DNA of 64,000 nt. Origin: Candidatus Altarchaeota archaeon. Its GTDB lineage: Archaea; Altiarchaeota; Altiarchaeia; IMC4; QMZM01. The stretch's first letter is position 1, and every line of letters starts with the position of its first letter. The stretch lies in NCBI GenBank assembly GCA_016931955.1, contig JAFGDV010000022.1, forward strand, positions 51,768 through 115,767, read 5' to 3'. The notes beneath the pieces were generated by a model. That model searched no databases and was not told the origin of the DNA. It saw nothing but the letters and a program-made list of their open reading frames with translations. A program made the position numbers and the translations under genes. Below, piece by piece: positions 7,357 to 14,729 of the stretch.

Positions 7357-7518
7357 ATGAAAGTTTCTCACATTACTCCATACCTGTTCTGTCTATCTGG
7401 GGTTCAAAAGGCAGGATGGGGGAGATATAAACCCTCCTATGAGCCCTCTGAGGAAGAGGGAAAGGCGTGGATCATGACGAATACCAAAAAGGGGTTCACC
7501 TCAACTTTAAACGGTTGA
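7357..7518 (+). CDS. Hypothetical 53-residue protein
   Basis: The frame starts eight bases after the previous stop, with GGA just upstream, and encodes 53 residues with many aromatic residues and Gly (GWGRYKPSYEPSEEEGKAW). No motif recognised. The regular spacing within the operon is the main support. Confidence 0.4.
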   Translation: MKVSHITPYLFCLSGVQKAGWGRYKPSYEPSEEEGKAWIMTNTKKGFTSTLNG

Positions 7519-7604
7519 AAGAAACTCACAACCACCTTATAGTCGATAGGGTTTTTCCCTGAGAGGCGTTCACGTGACCATAAAGCCTTGAATAGAAGCG
7601 AGGT

Positions 7605-7754
7605 ATGACAAAGAAAATGATGAACGAAGACAGGTTGCTTGAGTTATTCAATGAACTTGATACGACTTTGATGAAAGTGGAGGTCATAGCAAGAGACGTT
7701 CACCGTCTCCGTGTGAAAATATTAAAGTGCTTAACTGAAGATGAAAAAAGTTGA
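7605..7754 (+). CDS. Small helical protein (49 residues)
   Basis: ATG is preceded by GAGG (7600-7603). The product is amphipathic and helical (DRLLELFNELDTTLMKVEVI). The gene overlaps the next by 14 bases (ATGA-type coupling inside GATGAAAAAAGTTGA). Both neighbours are similar short helical proteins, so they may form a hetero-coiled coil. Function unknown. Confidence 0.5.
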   Translation: MTKKMMNEDRLLELFNELDTTLMKVEVIARDVHRLRVKILKCLTEDEKS

Positions 7755-7884
7755 ATTTGATGAACGATTGACGGAAATAGACACTCAATTTAAGAAGATC
7801 GTTGAAGACTTGGAAAAACTTGAGTTTCTTTTCTGTGACTTAGTGGACTCTTTAACGAGTTTGGAGGCTGAGAGACATGATTGA
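7741..7884 (+). CDS. Small coiled-coil protein (47 residues)
   Basis: The product is a Glu/Lys/Leu-rich heptad protein (TEIDTQFKKIVEDLEKLEFL). It overlaps the upstream gene by 14 bases and the downstream membrane-protein gene by 8 bases. The organisation 'two short coiled coils, then a membrane protein' resembles phage lysis or entry-exclusion cassettes, but nothing in the sequence proves such a role. Confidence 0.5.
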   Translation: MKKVEFDERLTEIDTQFKKIVEDLEKLEFLFCDLVDSLTSLEAERHD

Positions 7885-8023
7885 GTATGTGTTATTTTTA
7901 CTGGGTTTGTTTGTTGTCTTATGGCTATTGTTTAGTTTTTTCGACAGCATAATGTGGCCTATACTGTTTTTAGGGGTGGTTCTCTTGTTTTTGGGCGTAT
8001 GTAAGCTTGTGGGGTGGATATGA
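7877..8023 (+). CDS. Small membrane protein with two TM segments (48 residues)
   Basis: Almost entirely hydrophobic: YVLFLLGLFVVLWLLFSFF and PILFLGVVLLFLGVCKLVGW are two membrane segments joined by a DSIMW turn. The ATG overlaps the previous gene, and the stop codon is one base from the next start. No family recognised. Confidence 0.5.
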   Translation: MIEYVLFLLGLFVVLWLLFSFFDSIMWPILFLGVVLLFLGVCKLVGWI

Positions 8024-8024
8024 A

Positions 8025-8555
8025 ATGGAGTTATGGGTTTTAGCGTTAATAGGTTTCGGTTTATGTGTTTTCTTGGCCATGATAGGGTTTATCTTAGTTA
8101 AACGGTTCAAGCATAAACAAGAACCAGTAATTTCACAGACACAAGAAAAAAAAACTGAGGTGCGGATTATTCGGTGTGATGACACTTACCGCATTGAGTG
8201 GCCTAATGAGGTTCTCAGCATTGAGGGAGGTGATGTTGAGGGCTTAAAGAGGTACTTAGATGGTCAAATTAAGCGGTTATCTTTTGTCGGGGAGTGTGTG
8301 AGTAACTTAGGCGTGTATTATCCTGACTTTGATCCGCCTAAAGAAGAAGGAGAGAAGGAGGAGGTTTTGAAACCCATTGATGAGACCGTTAAAATAATAC
8401 CTGATTTGAGTTTTAGAGAGGTTGAGGAGATCAAGGAAACCCTCACCAGAGAAAACGGACAAACACCAACTAAGAGAAAGTTAGCGTGGCATATAGCTAA
8501 AGTTTACGGTGTTTCCATTGGTGAGGCATGGAATATACTTAAAAGAGGAGACTGA
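8025..8555 (+). CDS. Membrane-anchored protein with cytoplasmic C-terminal HTH-like end
   Basis: A protein of 176 residues from the ATG at 8025, which has the better N-terminus (MELWVLALIGFG). An upstream GTG would overlap the neighbour. One N-terminal TM segment (residues ~3-26) is followed by a basic stop-transfer sequence, then a soluble acidic region. Residues ~130-176 (LSFREVEEIKETLTRENG... KRKLAWHIAKVYGVSIGEAW) look like two helices of an HTH. It could be a membrane-bound regulator or a plasmid anchor. No family recognised. Confidence 0.5.
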   Translation: MELWVLALIGFGLCVFLAMIGFILVKRFKHKQEPVISQTQEKKTEVRIIRCDDTYRIEWPNEVLSIEGGDVEGLKRYLDGQIKRLSFVGECVSNLGVYYPDFDPPKEEGEKEEVLKPIDETVKIIPDLSFREVEEIKETLTRENGQTPTKRKLAWHIAKVYGVSIGEAWNILKRGD

Positions 8556-8556
8556 A

Positions 8557-8733
8557 ATGAAAGCGAAACTAAGCATTGAGGAGGTCATACAGAAAGTAGA
8601 GGAAAGACCAGAGATACTTGACTACTTGCCTAAACCGTATAAAACCTATATTCAGGCTCTCATGAGAGACAAGAAAAAGGGATACGTGGCTGATCCCAGA
8701 GGGAGGGCTAAGAAAGGCTCTCCCTCACCTTAA
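8557..8733 (+). CDS. Hypothetical 58-residue protein, last gene of the operon
   Basis: GAGGAG precedes the ATG by 5-10 bases. The product is MKAKLSIEEVIQKVEERPEI followed by a basic Gly/Pro/Arg-rich tail. Its stop codon lies at the 3' end of the convergent AbrB-type gene. No known domain was recognised. Confidence 0.45.
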   Translation: MKAKLSIEEVIQKVEERPEILDYLPKPYKTYIQALMRDKKKGYVADPRGRAKKGSPSP

Positions 8734-8876
8734 TCCTTGCTTTCCGTGAGTTCAAGGTTTCCCCTCTCGTTGAACTCTATGTCTATCTTTTGTCCTCTTC
8801 CCCATTTCTTTGCTTTTACGACTGATTTGGGGAGGGTTAGGAAAAATTGTCCGTTTTGGCTTTCTTGCAGGATCAC
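8730..8876 (-). CDS. AbrB/SpoVT-type swapped-hairpin DNA-binding protein
   Basis: Starting at GTG 8876 the product has 48 residues and contains NGQFFLTLPKSVVKAKKWGR followed by GQKIDIEF, the standard 'GQhxhPxxhrxxxxhxxGDxhxhxx' AbrB strand pattern. The open frame continues upstream to 8945, but that part covers a TATA-like box (GTATAAAAAC, 8923-8914 on this strand), so a short leader and GTG start are preferred. ATT at 8882 would be an unusual alternative. It may be the antitoxin-like regulator at the right flank of the element. A second AbrB-type gene lies at 10.7 kb. Confidence 0.65.
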   Translation of the reverse strand: MILQESQNGQFFLTLPKSVVKAKKWGRGQKIDIEFNERGNLELTESKD

Positions 8877-8986
8877 TTTCTTAATACCTATAATTTTACT
8901 GATGATACTATATGTTTTTATACTTAAAAGCACATAAATAACCAAAGGGAAAATCCATAAAAGCTTTTATCTCTCCCCCAGCTAAC

Positions 8987-9105
8987 ATACCCCTTTCTTT
9001 AGAGAAGAAAGGTGTATCAGCAAGACGCAGCGCGTCTTGTCTGAGTCGAAACCCTAAGGGTTTCGCTCATCACCCCAAAGAAAGGAATTCGCCATAATGC
9101 GAATT
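8987..9105. repeat. Cluster of four consecutive hairpins at the element/chromosome transition
   Basis: Hairpin A: 8987-8999 with 9005-9017 (13-bp arms, one mismatch). B: CAAGACGC 9021-9028 with GCGTCTTG 9032-9039. C: CGAAACCC 9047-9054 with GGGTTTCG 9058-9065, extended by TGAG/CTCA. D: AATTCGC 9086-9092 with GCGAATT 9099-9105. They fill the space between the AbrB gene promoter and the end of the first lipoprotein gene. Possible readings are a structured RNA, a bidirectional terminator or an attachment region. Confidence 0.6.
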
Positions 9106-9117
9106 TTATGTGTTGAT

Positions 9118-9723
9118 CTAGGACGTGATCTCGAAGGAGTCGATCATTGTTTCGACTGTGTTAAGGTATTTGGAGTATGTGTCCGCTTTTGCTGTGTAGG
9201 TTACCACGTATTCTTTGCCGTTCTTCAGGATGAACACCTGCTGAGCCTTCAGCTTGTATGTGCCCTGCGTGAAGGTTATGACTGTTTTATATGCTGGATT
9301 ACCTCCGACGGTGGTCTTCTCTGAGCTTATGACTTCGAAATCTGTTATAAAGTTCTCGGCGTTAGCGATTTCTGAGTCATAGACTTGTTCGAAGGTGAGC
9401 GACTCATAGCCTATAGGCAGCCTCTCAACCAGGATGCCCACATTCTCCTGAAGGTCGTCTGATTCGCTTTCAGGCGGCGATTTAAAAAAAACAACCGCCT
9501 CCATAAAGTCTTCCTCCTTTGACCACTCAGAGGGGTAATCAATCTTTATGCCGTATGTAGAAGACTCAAAGATCAAGAAACCTGGTGGCCCGGTTTCAGT
9601 TATCGTTGTCGTGGTAGTTGTAGTCGTCTTTCGTGTTGTAGTAGTCGAAGTGGTTGTTTCGTCGACGTCGGATACGCAGCCACAGATCAAAAGAACCAAT
9701 AAGATAAGTGCAAGTTTTTTCAT
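9118..9723 (-). CDS. Lipoprotein with Thr-rich linker and PsbP/DUF1795-like domain
   Basis: A protein of 201 residues. The signal peptide KLALILLVLLICGC ends in a lipobox-like cysteine, so the protein is probably lipid-anchored outside the cell. A Thr-rich linker (residues ~22-42), a likely O-glycosylated stalk, is followed by a ~150-residue domain starting YGIKIDYPSEWSKEE and ending YVVTYTAKADTYSK...MIDSFEI. This pattern is typical of PsbP-like/DUF1795 domains found in many secreted archaeal proteins. Ligand unknown. It is one of several lipoproteins with the same stalk in this window. Confidence 0.72.
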   Translation of the reverse strand: MKKLALILLVLLICGCVSDVDETTTSTTTTRKTTTTTTTTITETGPPGFLIFESSTYGIKIDYPSEWSKEEDFMEAVVFFKSPPESESDDLQENVGILVERLPIGYESLTFEQVYDSEIANAENFITDFEVISSEKTTVGGNPAYKTVITFTQGTYKLKAQQVFILKNGKEYVVTYTAKADTYSKYLNTVETMIDSFEITS

Positions 9724-9771
9724 CCATGATCACCTAAGTTAGGTATTTGGTATACTTCAATAAATAGGTGG

Positions 9772-9999
9772 TCAGGCGGAAACGATGACGCAGGAGAGCA
9801 GGTACCATACGAAGACGTCCACAAGCAGTGCGATATAAGAGAATCGCAGACCATAAACGCTATCTGACATCTCAAACGTCATAGGTAGTCCTCTCACATA
9901 GGAACCCGCAGCAACAAGACCTTCATCCTCACTATTTAAGCTCTCATGCTTAGGCGAGGACAGGATGAGCGCTAATAAGATAAAGACTATGATCTTCAT
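9772..9999 (-). CDS. Small two-TM membrane protein
   Basis: From the ATG at 9999 the product is 75 residues: an N-terminal hydrophobic stretch (MKIIVFILLALILSS), a polar loop, then SYIALLVDVFVWYLLSCVIV near the end. It resembles small archaeal/bacterial membrane proteins with a conserved 'G-hP ... hhDhhhWYhhS' pattern, but I cannot name a family. The frame extends upstream to 10035 without better support. Confidence 0.5.
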   Translation of the reverse strand: MKIIVFILLALILSSPKHESLNSEDEGLVAAGSYVRGLPMTFEMSDSVYGLRFSYIALLVDVFVWYLLSCVIVSA

Positions 10000-10108
10000 C
10001 TTCCTAGGACGCAAAAACCCGTGCCAGTCCACCAAAGCAGAACACCTCCTCGAGCATCTATGAGATACTTTATGGGAGGATTAGGATAAATAATCCCACA
10101 CACAGAAG

Positions 10109-10570
10109 TTACAGGCATGTGCCGTTTTCGCAGCCCCGTGAACACCTCTCGAAAGGCGTCGGCTCAGTGTCTATAGAGGCACCTGAAAATGAAATCCTCT
10201 GGATGCAGTAGGACTCCAGTTTCCCTGGCTTCATACATATCGGCGTCACAAGGCGGATGTAGACGTCTCCTCTATAGCAGACCTTTTCTTCTATACGCTG
10301 TCCGCAGTCGCTGTTGATGAAGCAGGCAATAGGCAGAGTGGTTGTCGTGGTCGTAGTGGTCGATGTCGTTGACGTCGTGGTTATGGTCGTCGAAGTAGTA
10401 GTCGAAGTGGTTGTTGTTTCGTCGACGTCGCATATCTTATTGTCGTTCACGTCCAAACAGCATTCATTCCCCACTAGGATATAGGGCTTATTGCATACAA
10501 TCTCTTCCCTCGCATCCTTCACGCAACCGCAGACTAGGATGATGGACAGCAAAAGTATGAGTTCTTTCAT
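10109..10570 (-). CDS. Cys-rich lipoprotein with Thr-rich linker
   Basis: A protein of 153 residues. The signal LILLLSIILVCGC has a lipobox Cys. CCLDVNDNKICDVDE looks like a Ca2+-loop-like (DxNxNxxCD) motif. A ~30-residue Thr/Ser linker precedes a Cys-rich domain that begins ACFINSDCG, contains six further cysteines and ends CSRGCENGTCL. The 'NSDCG' start also occurs in the lipoprotein at 11.4 kb, so the two share a module. It is likely a surface protein stabilised by disulphides. Confidence 0.68.
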   Translation of the reverse strand: MKELILLLSIILVCGCVKDAREEIVCNKPYILVGNECCLDVNDNKICDVDETTTTSTTTSTTITTTSTTSTTTTTTTTLPIACFINSDCGQRIEEKVCYRGDVYIRLVTPICMKPGKLESYCIQRISFSGASIDTEPTPFERCSRGCENGTCL

Positions 10571-10649
10571 GCCCTAACACCTACAATCTACTTAAGGAAT
10601 CCAACCTAATAAGCAGTGTTTTATGATTTCTCTTGAATTCTCGCAAGGT

Positions 10650-10659
10650 TTATATATTA
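10650..10659 (+). promoter_or_regulatory. TATA box before AbrB-type gene
   Basis: TTTATATATT lies ~38 bases before the ATG at 10693. The transcript would have a short leader carrying AAGGTG (10680-10685). Confidence 0.5.
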
Positions 10660-10692
10660 TGGATACCTATAACCTAAACAAGGTGTTTGACT

Positions 10693-10848
10693 ATGAGGGA
10701 CATCGGGAGATACCATAAACTCCCCTGGAAGGGGGGACAGATCACCATACGCAAGGATATCGCTCAAGCCCTGAACCTGAAAAACAAAGACAAGGTGCTG
10801 TTAGAGTACGACGAAAAAGCGGGGGTTTTGAAGATAACGAAGCTGTGA
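10693..10848 (+). CDS. AbrB-type DNA-binding protein (51 residues)
   Basis: The product contains WKGGQITIRKDIAQALNLKN followed by DKVLLEYDEKAG, the complete AbrB/SpoVT fold of about 45 residues, so it is intact despite its size. AAGGTG lies eight bases before the ATG, and a TATA box is at 10650. Such single-domain proteins act as transcription regulators or as antitoxins. No toxin-like partner is evident next to it. It sits between divergent surface-protein genes and may control them. Confidence 0.7.
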   Translation: MRDIGRYHKLPWKGGQITIRKDIAQALNLKNKDKVLLEYDEKAGVLKITKL

Positions 10849-10891
10849 TTCTTTATTCCACCAGGGGGATTGGATGAAGAACTCTTAGACT

Positions 10892-11029
10892 GTGATTAAG
10901 GGTATATGTTATGAAGGCTCTGCGATCATCAGGGAGGATCCTACAATATGCGACCTGATCCGATCAGAGAGCCAGAAAGACGAATGCTACGAGATGGTCT
11001 CAGAAGCTGGAGAGGACACACAAGGGTGA
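10892..11029 (+). pseudogene. Remnant of a small Cys-containing secreted-protein domain
   Basis: Reading from GTG 10892 gives 45 residues: YEGSAIIREDPTICDLIRSE, then QKDECYEMVSEAGED. The pattern 'CDxI...KDxCYxxhA...xD' is a repeat I associate with archaeal secreted proteins. There is no signal peptide, the reading frame is closed just upstream (TAG at 10886), and the stop lies one base before the next start region. It is either a decayed fragment or a very small gene. Confidence 0.33.
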
Positions 11030-11038
11030 GTGAAGAAG

Positions 11039-11374
11039 ATGAAACAGTGGGTCCACGTGATACTGCAGGTGTTCATCTTTCTCTTGGTTTATTATCTGCT
11101 CGACCTAAAGAGCGCAGCCGTTGTCACCTCAGCCCACTTTATTCCAACAATAGACTTCCTCATGTTGAAGCTCGGGGTGCTGGGAGGAATGCACCGAAGA
11201 TTGTTCCACAACATCTTCGCGGCAGGTATTGCGTCGCTCCTCTACTATCAACTATTCGGCCCCTTGATCGGTCTCCTTGGATTCTTGAACATGATATTTC
11301 ACTTCGCCCTCGACCTCACAGGTAGGGGGATTGCGATCTTTTACCCCCTATCAGAGTACCGGCTGAGGCTTTAA
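11039..11374 (+). CDS. Membrane-bound metal-dependent hydrolase-like protein (YdjM/DUF457 type)
   Basis: A protein of 111 residues from the ATG at 11039 (GGTGA lies 9-13 bases upstream; GTG 11030 is the alternative). Hydrophobic segments alternate with conserved-looking polar residues: TSAHFIPTIDFLML, MHRRLFHNIFAA and FHFALDLTGRGIAIFYPLSE. These match the His/Asp pattern and the 'hDhhxxxGhxxxYPL' end of YdjM/DUF457 integral membrane proteins, but the protein is shorter than the usual ~160-200 residues. Function of the family is poorly known. Confidence 0.6.
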   Translation: MKQWVHVILQVFIFLLVYYLLDLKSAAVVTSAHFIPTIDFLMLKLGVLGGMHRRLFHNIFAAGIASLLYYQLFGPLIGLLGFLNMIFHFALDLTGRGIAIFYPLSEYRLRL

Positions 11375-11405
11375 TCCTTTTATTTCAGTGCGCATAATAT
11401 CCTAT

Positions 11406-12389
11406 ATGAAGAATCACCTGGCTACTGCGCTTGTTCTGATGGTCTTGTTTTGCTGTTGTATCGGCGGAAACGAAACAACTACTACGACCACAACTACGTC
11501 GACGACTACTACAACGACGACTACTACAACAACTACAACGTCGACTACTACGACCTCTACCTCCACTGTTCCAGTAGACGTTGAGTGTTATGTTAACTCT
11601 GACTGTGGCTTTAATGGATTGGATATGGCGAGTTATTATGCCTGCACTAAAAACAGGATATACAGCCAATACATAAGCTATCGGTGTGATAAACCCGGGA
11701 CGCCGTACTCTGAATGCGTCGGTAAAATGAAGCAGGAGATAGTGAAGTCCTGTGTGGAAGACGAAAGATGCGTTGATGGAACGCCCTACTGCAGGTCCGC
11801 TGGGGGTTCATGGGAGTACGGGAAAAAATGCGACGGAGATAACTGTTTGGTTTTAAATGACACACAGAACACAACATACAAGGGATACATGTTTAGGTTG
11901 AACTACTCACTATCATCCCCTGAGGGGATAAGCCTCTACGTCCAGAAACCTGGCCGGAGGGTTATCGAGCGGTACCTTATCTTATCCCATGAGGAGCTGA
12001 TTGATAATCTGAGGGTTAAGCTGAGCTATGTTAGGATGCCAGACAATTACGCTGAGATCCTGATAGATCCTCCAAGGGTCAATATGACGACGCACGTTAC
12101 TTTACCTTACTATAATCCCTGTGTTCCATCAAACGCCTCAGAGCTCAGGGGCATGAACACCGAAGGCTATGATGTGGCGTATGGAAAATACGCCTTCAAG
12201 TTCAATAAGGTATATTACCTCGACGAGTATAGTGTTAGCAGCATAACACTGGGTGTCAGAAGGCCTGACAACTCCATTGAGGAGGTATCCTGCACCCCTA
12301 AAGTCAACTGTGGAGTAGATGAACTGCTAATGGGCGTATGCTGGGACAGCCGCTACAATGAACCCATAGTGTGGGTGAAGGAAAAATGA
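11406..12389 (+). CDS. Surface lipoprotein with Thr-rich stalk and Cys-rich module
   Basis: From ATG 11406 the protein has 327 residues. The signal HLATALVLMVLFCCCIGG includes a lipobox cysteine. A ~30-residue near-pure Thr stalk follows, then a Cys-rich module starting ECYVNSDCGFNG (compare the gene at 10109) with paired cysteines to about residue 135, and a ~190-residue C-terminal region of beta-strand character with no recognised family. Hydrophilic throughout after the signal, so it is anchored only by lipid. Thr codons vary (ACT, ACA, ACG, ACC), so the stalk is not a simple recent nucleotide expansion. Confidence 0.68.
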   Translation: MKNHLATALVLMVLFCCCIGGNETTTTTTTTSTTTTTTTTTTTTTSTTTTSTSTVPVDVECYVNSDCGFNGLDMASYYACTKNRIYSQYISYRCDKPGTPYSECVGKMKQEIVKSCVEDERCVDGTPYCRSAGGSWEYGKKCDGDNCLVLNDTQNTTYKGYMFRLNYSLSSPEGISLYVQKPGRRVIERYLILSHEELIDNLRVKLSYVRMPDNYAEILIDPPRVNMTTHVTLPYYNPCVPSNASELRGMNTEGYDVAYGKYAFKFNKVYYLDEYSVSSITLGVRRPDNSIEEVSCTPKVNCGVDELLMGVCWDSRYNEPIVWVKEK

Positions 12390-12406
12390 TCGGATTTGTC
12401 CATAAC

Positions 12407-12429
12407 ACCCAAAATACTCATTTTTGGGT
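12407..12429. terminator. Hairpin after the surface lipoprotein gene
   Basis: ACCCAAAA (12407-12414) pairs with TTTTGGGT (12422-12429) across a 7-base loop, 18 bases after the lipoprotein stop codon and between convergent genes. No long T-tract follows, so it may be only a processing or stabilising structure. Confidence 0.4.
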
Positions 12430-12571
12430 AACATTTAAACCTGAAATCCCAATAAGGTGATACACTACTTCTTGATTCACACAGAGATCCCCATAGATGG
12501 AGAGCCCACTTCAGAAATTTTTTTCTTTTATAGCGCCACCCACTTCAAGCTCTCCGTCGGGGAAAACAGGT

Positions 12572-13651
12572 TTAGATCCAACGCTTCTTTTTGAAGTACA
12601 GGGACATTGAAACAGCTACGAGGATCATCACAACCCAGACCGCAGGATAACCCCACCCCCAGTTGAGTTCTGGCATGTTGTAGGGAGACACTTTGGTGTT
12701 AAAGTTCATCCCATAGACGCCTACAACAAACGTTAAGGGGATGAATATTGTAGCGATGACGGTTAAGACCTTCATGACCTCGTTCATCCGGTTGCTTATG
12801 CTGGATAGGTAGATTTCCAGCATCCCAGAGACCATGTCACGGTACGTCTCTATTGTGTCAATGACCTGTATGGTGTGGTCGTAGACGTCCCTCAGATAGA
12901 TCCTTGTAGGCTTTTTTATCAACTTGGTCTCGTCTCTTTCTAGGCCGCCTATTATCTCCCTCAGAGGCCAGACAGACTTTCGGAGGATTATCATCGCCCT
13001 CTTAAGCTCATGTAACGCTTGCAGCGTCTCCGGCTTAGCGTCCACCACAAGCTCGTCCTCTATATCCTCTATATCCTCTCCCAGCTTTTCCAGTATCGCA
13101 AAGTAGCTGTCTACTACAGAATCTATCAAAGCATATGCCAGGTAATCCGCCTCCCTACCCCTAACCAAACTCTTCTCCGTCTTTATCCTCTTCCTCAGGG
13201 AGTTGAACACATCCCCTTCTTTTTCCTGAAACGATAGCACGAAATTATGGCCTAAGATCAGGCTGACCTGCTCCGCAGTCAACGCCTTTCTCCCTTCATC
13301 ATAGAAGAGCATCTTCAAGACGATGAAGATGTATTCGCCAAAGTCTTCTACCTTAGGGCGCTGGTCTGTGGCAACTATATCCTCCAGAACAAGGGGATGC
13401 AGGTTAAAGCATTCACCGAATCTCTCAAGGACTTTGACTTCGTGGAGACCATCCACGTTTATCCAGGTCACAGTGGGGGCGTCCCGGAATGGAAGGCACT
13501 CTTCCACACTCCCGACCTCTCTTTCCTGGAACTGCTCTTGATCGTAGTCTATTACCGTGATCTTCACCTTCTCGGTCTTCCGCTCGCCCACATGGATCAT
13601 AGTGCCTGGAGGCAGACCGGCCTTCAAGCTTTTCCTGGTTCGTTTACCCAT
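12572..13651 (-). CDS. corA: CorA-family magnesium/divalent cation channel
   Basis: A protein of 359 residues. ATG 13651, preceded by AGGGAAGG, is preferred to the upstream TTG at 13681. The long N-terminal cytoplasmic funnel domain contains VNVDGLHEV-type and LHPLVLEDIVATDQRPKVED motifs diagnostic of CorA. The C-terminus has two TM helices, the first ending in the YGMN signature (VVGVYGMNFN), and the protein ends in a basic KKKRWI tail. Homopentameric Mg2+ (or Co2+/Ni2+) uptake channel in the cytoplasmic membrane. Complete in length and motifs. It stands alone, divergent from adenylate kinase. Confidence 0.93.
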   Translation of the reverse strand: MGKRTRKSLKAGLPPGTMIHVGERKTEKVKITVIDYDQEQFQEREVGSVEECLPFRDAPTVTWINVDGLHEVKVLERFGECFNLHPLVLEDIVATDQRPKVEDFGEYIFIVLKMLFYDEGRKALTAEQVSLILGHNFVLSFQEKEGDVFNSLRKRIKTEKSLVRGREADYLAYALIDSVVDSYFAILEKLGEDIEDIEDELVVDAKPETLQALHELKRAMIILRKSVWPLREIIGGLERDETKLIKKPTRIYLRDVYDHTIQVIDTIETYRDMVSGMLEIYLSSISNRMNEVMKVLTVIATIFIPLTFVVGVYGMNFNTKVSPYNMPELNWGWGYPAVWVVMILVAVSMSLYFKKKRWI

Positions 13652-13744
13652 TCCTTCCCTGTTAAATAAATGTTCAATCAACTATAAAACAATATTTAAT
13701 TCCTTAATCCATATTTTCTTATCAGCTTGCTGGTGGATGCTAAG

Positions 13745-14308
13745 ATGATTGCTGTTGTAACCGGGATCCCTGGAACAGGGAAAACAACCGTAGCCAACAA
13801 GGCCATGGACCTGCTCCGGAAGGAAGGAATCGACTATGAGATGGTAACCTATGGTACTGTTATGATCGAGATTGCTAAATCGAAGGGGATCGTTGGAAAC
13901 CGAGATGATATGCGGAAGCTGGACTCCGAGACCCAGAGGATGATTCAGGAGCTTGCCGCCGAGAATATAGCTGGGATGGAGGGCAACATTCTGGTGGATA
14001 CTCACTGCACCATCAAAACCCCCAGGGGTTATCTCCCAGGGCTGCCTGAGTGGGTTTTAAGGAAGCTTAAACCTGACGCAGTCATACTCATTGAAGCCAC
14101 TCCAAAGGAGATATCCACTAGGAGAGGCTGCGATAAGAGCAGATCCCGGGATGATGAATCAGTTGAATGGATCGCGCTTCACCAGGAGATGAACCGGAAC
14201 ATATCAGCAGCTTACTCCGTCTTCACCGGAGCGACTGTGAAGGTGATACAGAATCCCCAAGGCAAGATAGAAGAGGCTGCAGAAGCCATGGCAGAGGTCC
14301 TAAGATAG
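13745..14308 (+). CDS. adkA: Adenylate kinase, archaeal type
   Basis: A protein of 187 residues from the ATG at 13745, so that MIAVVTGIPGTGKTT starts the first strand directly; a TTG at 13727 would add six residues. The P-loop GIPGTGKTT, the DTHCTIKTPRGYLPGLP substrate segment and SRSRDDESVE lid-like segment are those of the archaeal AdkA family. Converts AMP and ATP to two ADP. In archaea this gene often sits with secY and ribosomal genes. Here it is followed by the DUF106/EMC3-like gene and L34e with 0-1 base spacing, the usual syntenic block without secY. Confidence 0.92.
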   Translation: MIAVVTGIPGTGKTTVANKAMDLLRKEGIDYEMVTYGTVMIEIAKSKGIVGNRDDMRKLDSETQRMIQELAAENIAGMEGNILVDTHCTIKTPRGYLPGLPEWVLRKLKPDAVILIEATPKEISTRRGCDKSRSRDDESVEWIALHQEMNRNISAAYSVFTGATVKVIQNPQGKIEEAAEAMAEVLR

Positions 14309-14309
14309 A

Positions 14310-14729
14310 ATGATCGAGATAACTACCGCAGGGTACGAGATAACCTTGATATCCGCTGTTATTGTAGTCATGAGTTCCCTCGTCAGGAGGGTCGTGATCG
14401 GCCAAGATAAGATGGATGCGATGAAAAACTTGATGAAGGAGAAACAGGCGAAGTTTAAAGAGATATCCAAGTCAGGGGATATGAAGAGGATACAGAAGGC
14501 TCAGGAAGAGATGCTCCAGCTTACGATGGAGAACCTAAAGCACAGCTTTAAGCCCATGCTTATCACATTTATCCCCATCATACTGGTCTTCGGCTGGCTT
14601 AGGGACCAGTATGGTTCATTGAATAATGTAGCATCTTTGTTCGGATTTGACTTAAGTTGGTTTTGGTGGTACTTCATATGCGCTATGGTTATCTCATTAG
14701 TATTTAATAAGGTTTTGGAGGTGATTTAG
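14310..14729 (+). CDS. DUF106 (EMC3/TMCO1/Oxa1 superfamily) membrane insertase-like protein
   Basis: A protein of 139 residues with a first TM segment (ITLISAVIVVMSSLVRRVVI), a ~45-residue charged cytoplasmic helical pair (KNLMKEKQAKFKEISKSGDM), then two further TM segments. This is the layout of archaeal DUF106 proteins, which are related to YidC/Oxa1/EMC3. It likely helps insertion of short membrane proteins. Its place between adkA and rpl34e is conserved in many archaea. Confidence 0.85.
   Translation: MIEITTAGYEITLISAVIVVMSSLVRRVVIGQDKMDAMKNLMKEKQAKFKEISKSGDMKRIQKAQEEMLQLTMENLKHSFKPMLITFIPIILVFGWLRDQYGSLNNVASLFGFDLSWFWWYFICAMVISLVFNKVLEVI

Noticed and set aside
11385-11669. Antisense frame rich in Ser, Arg and Cys over the Thr stalk
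   Set aside because: Low-complexity antisense of ACN codons; not a gene.
12457-12594. 45-codon frame from GTG 12457 with a TATA-like TTTAAA about 20 bases upstream
   Set aside because: Product (IHYFLIHTEIPIDGEP...) has no recognisable motif and it overlaps the 3' end of corA on the other strand. Support is too weak.
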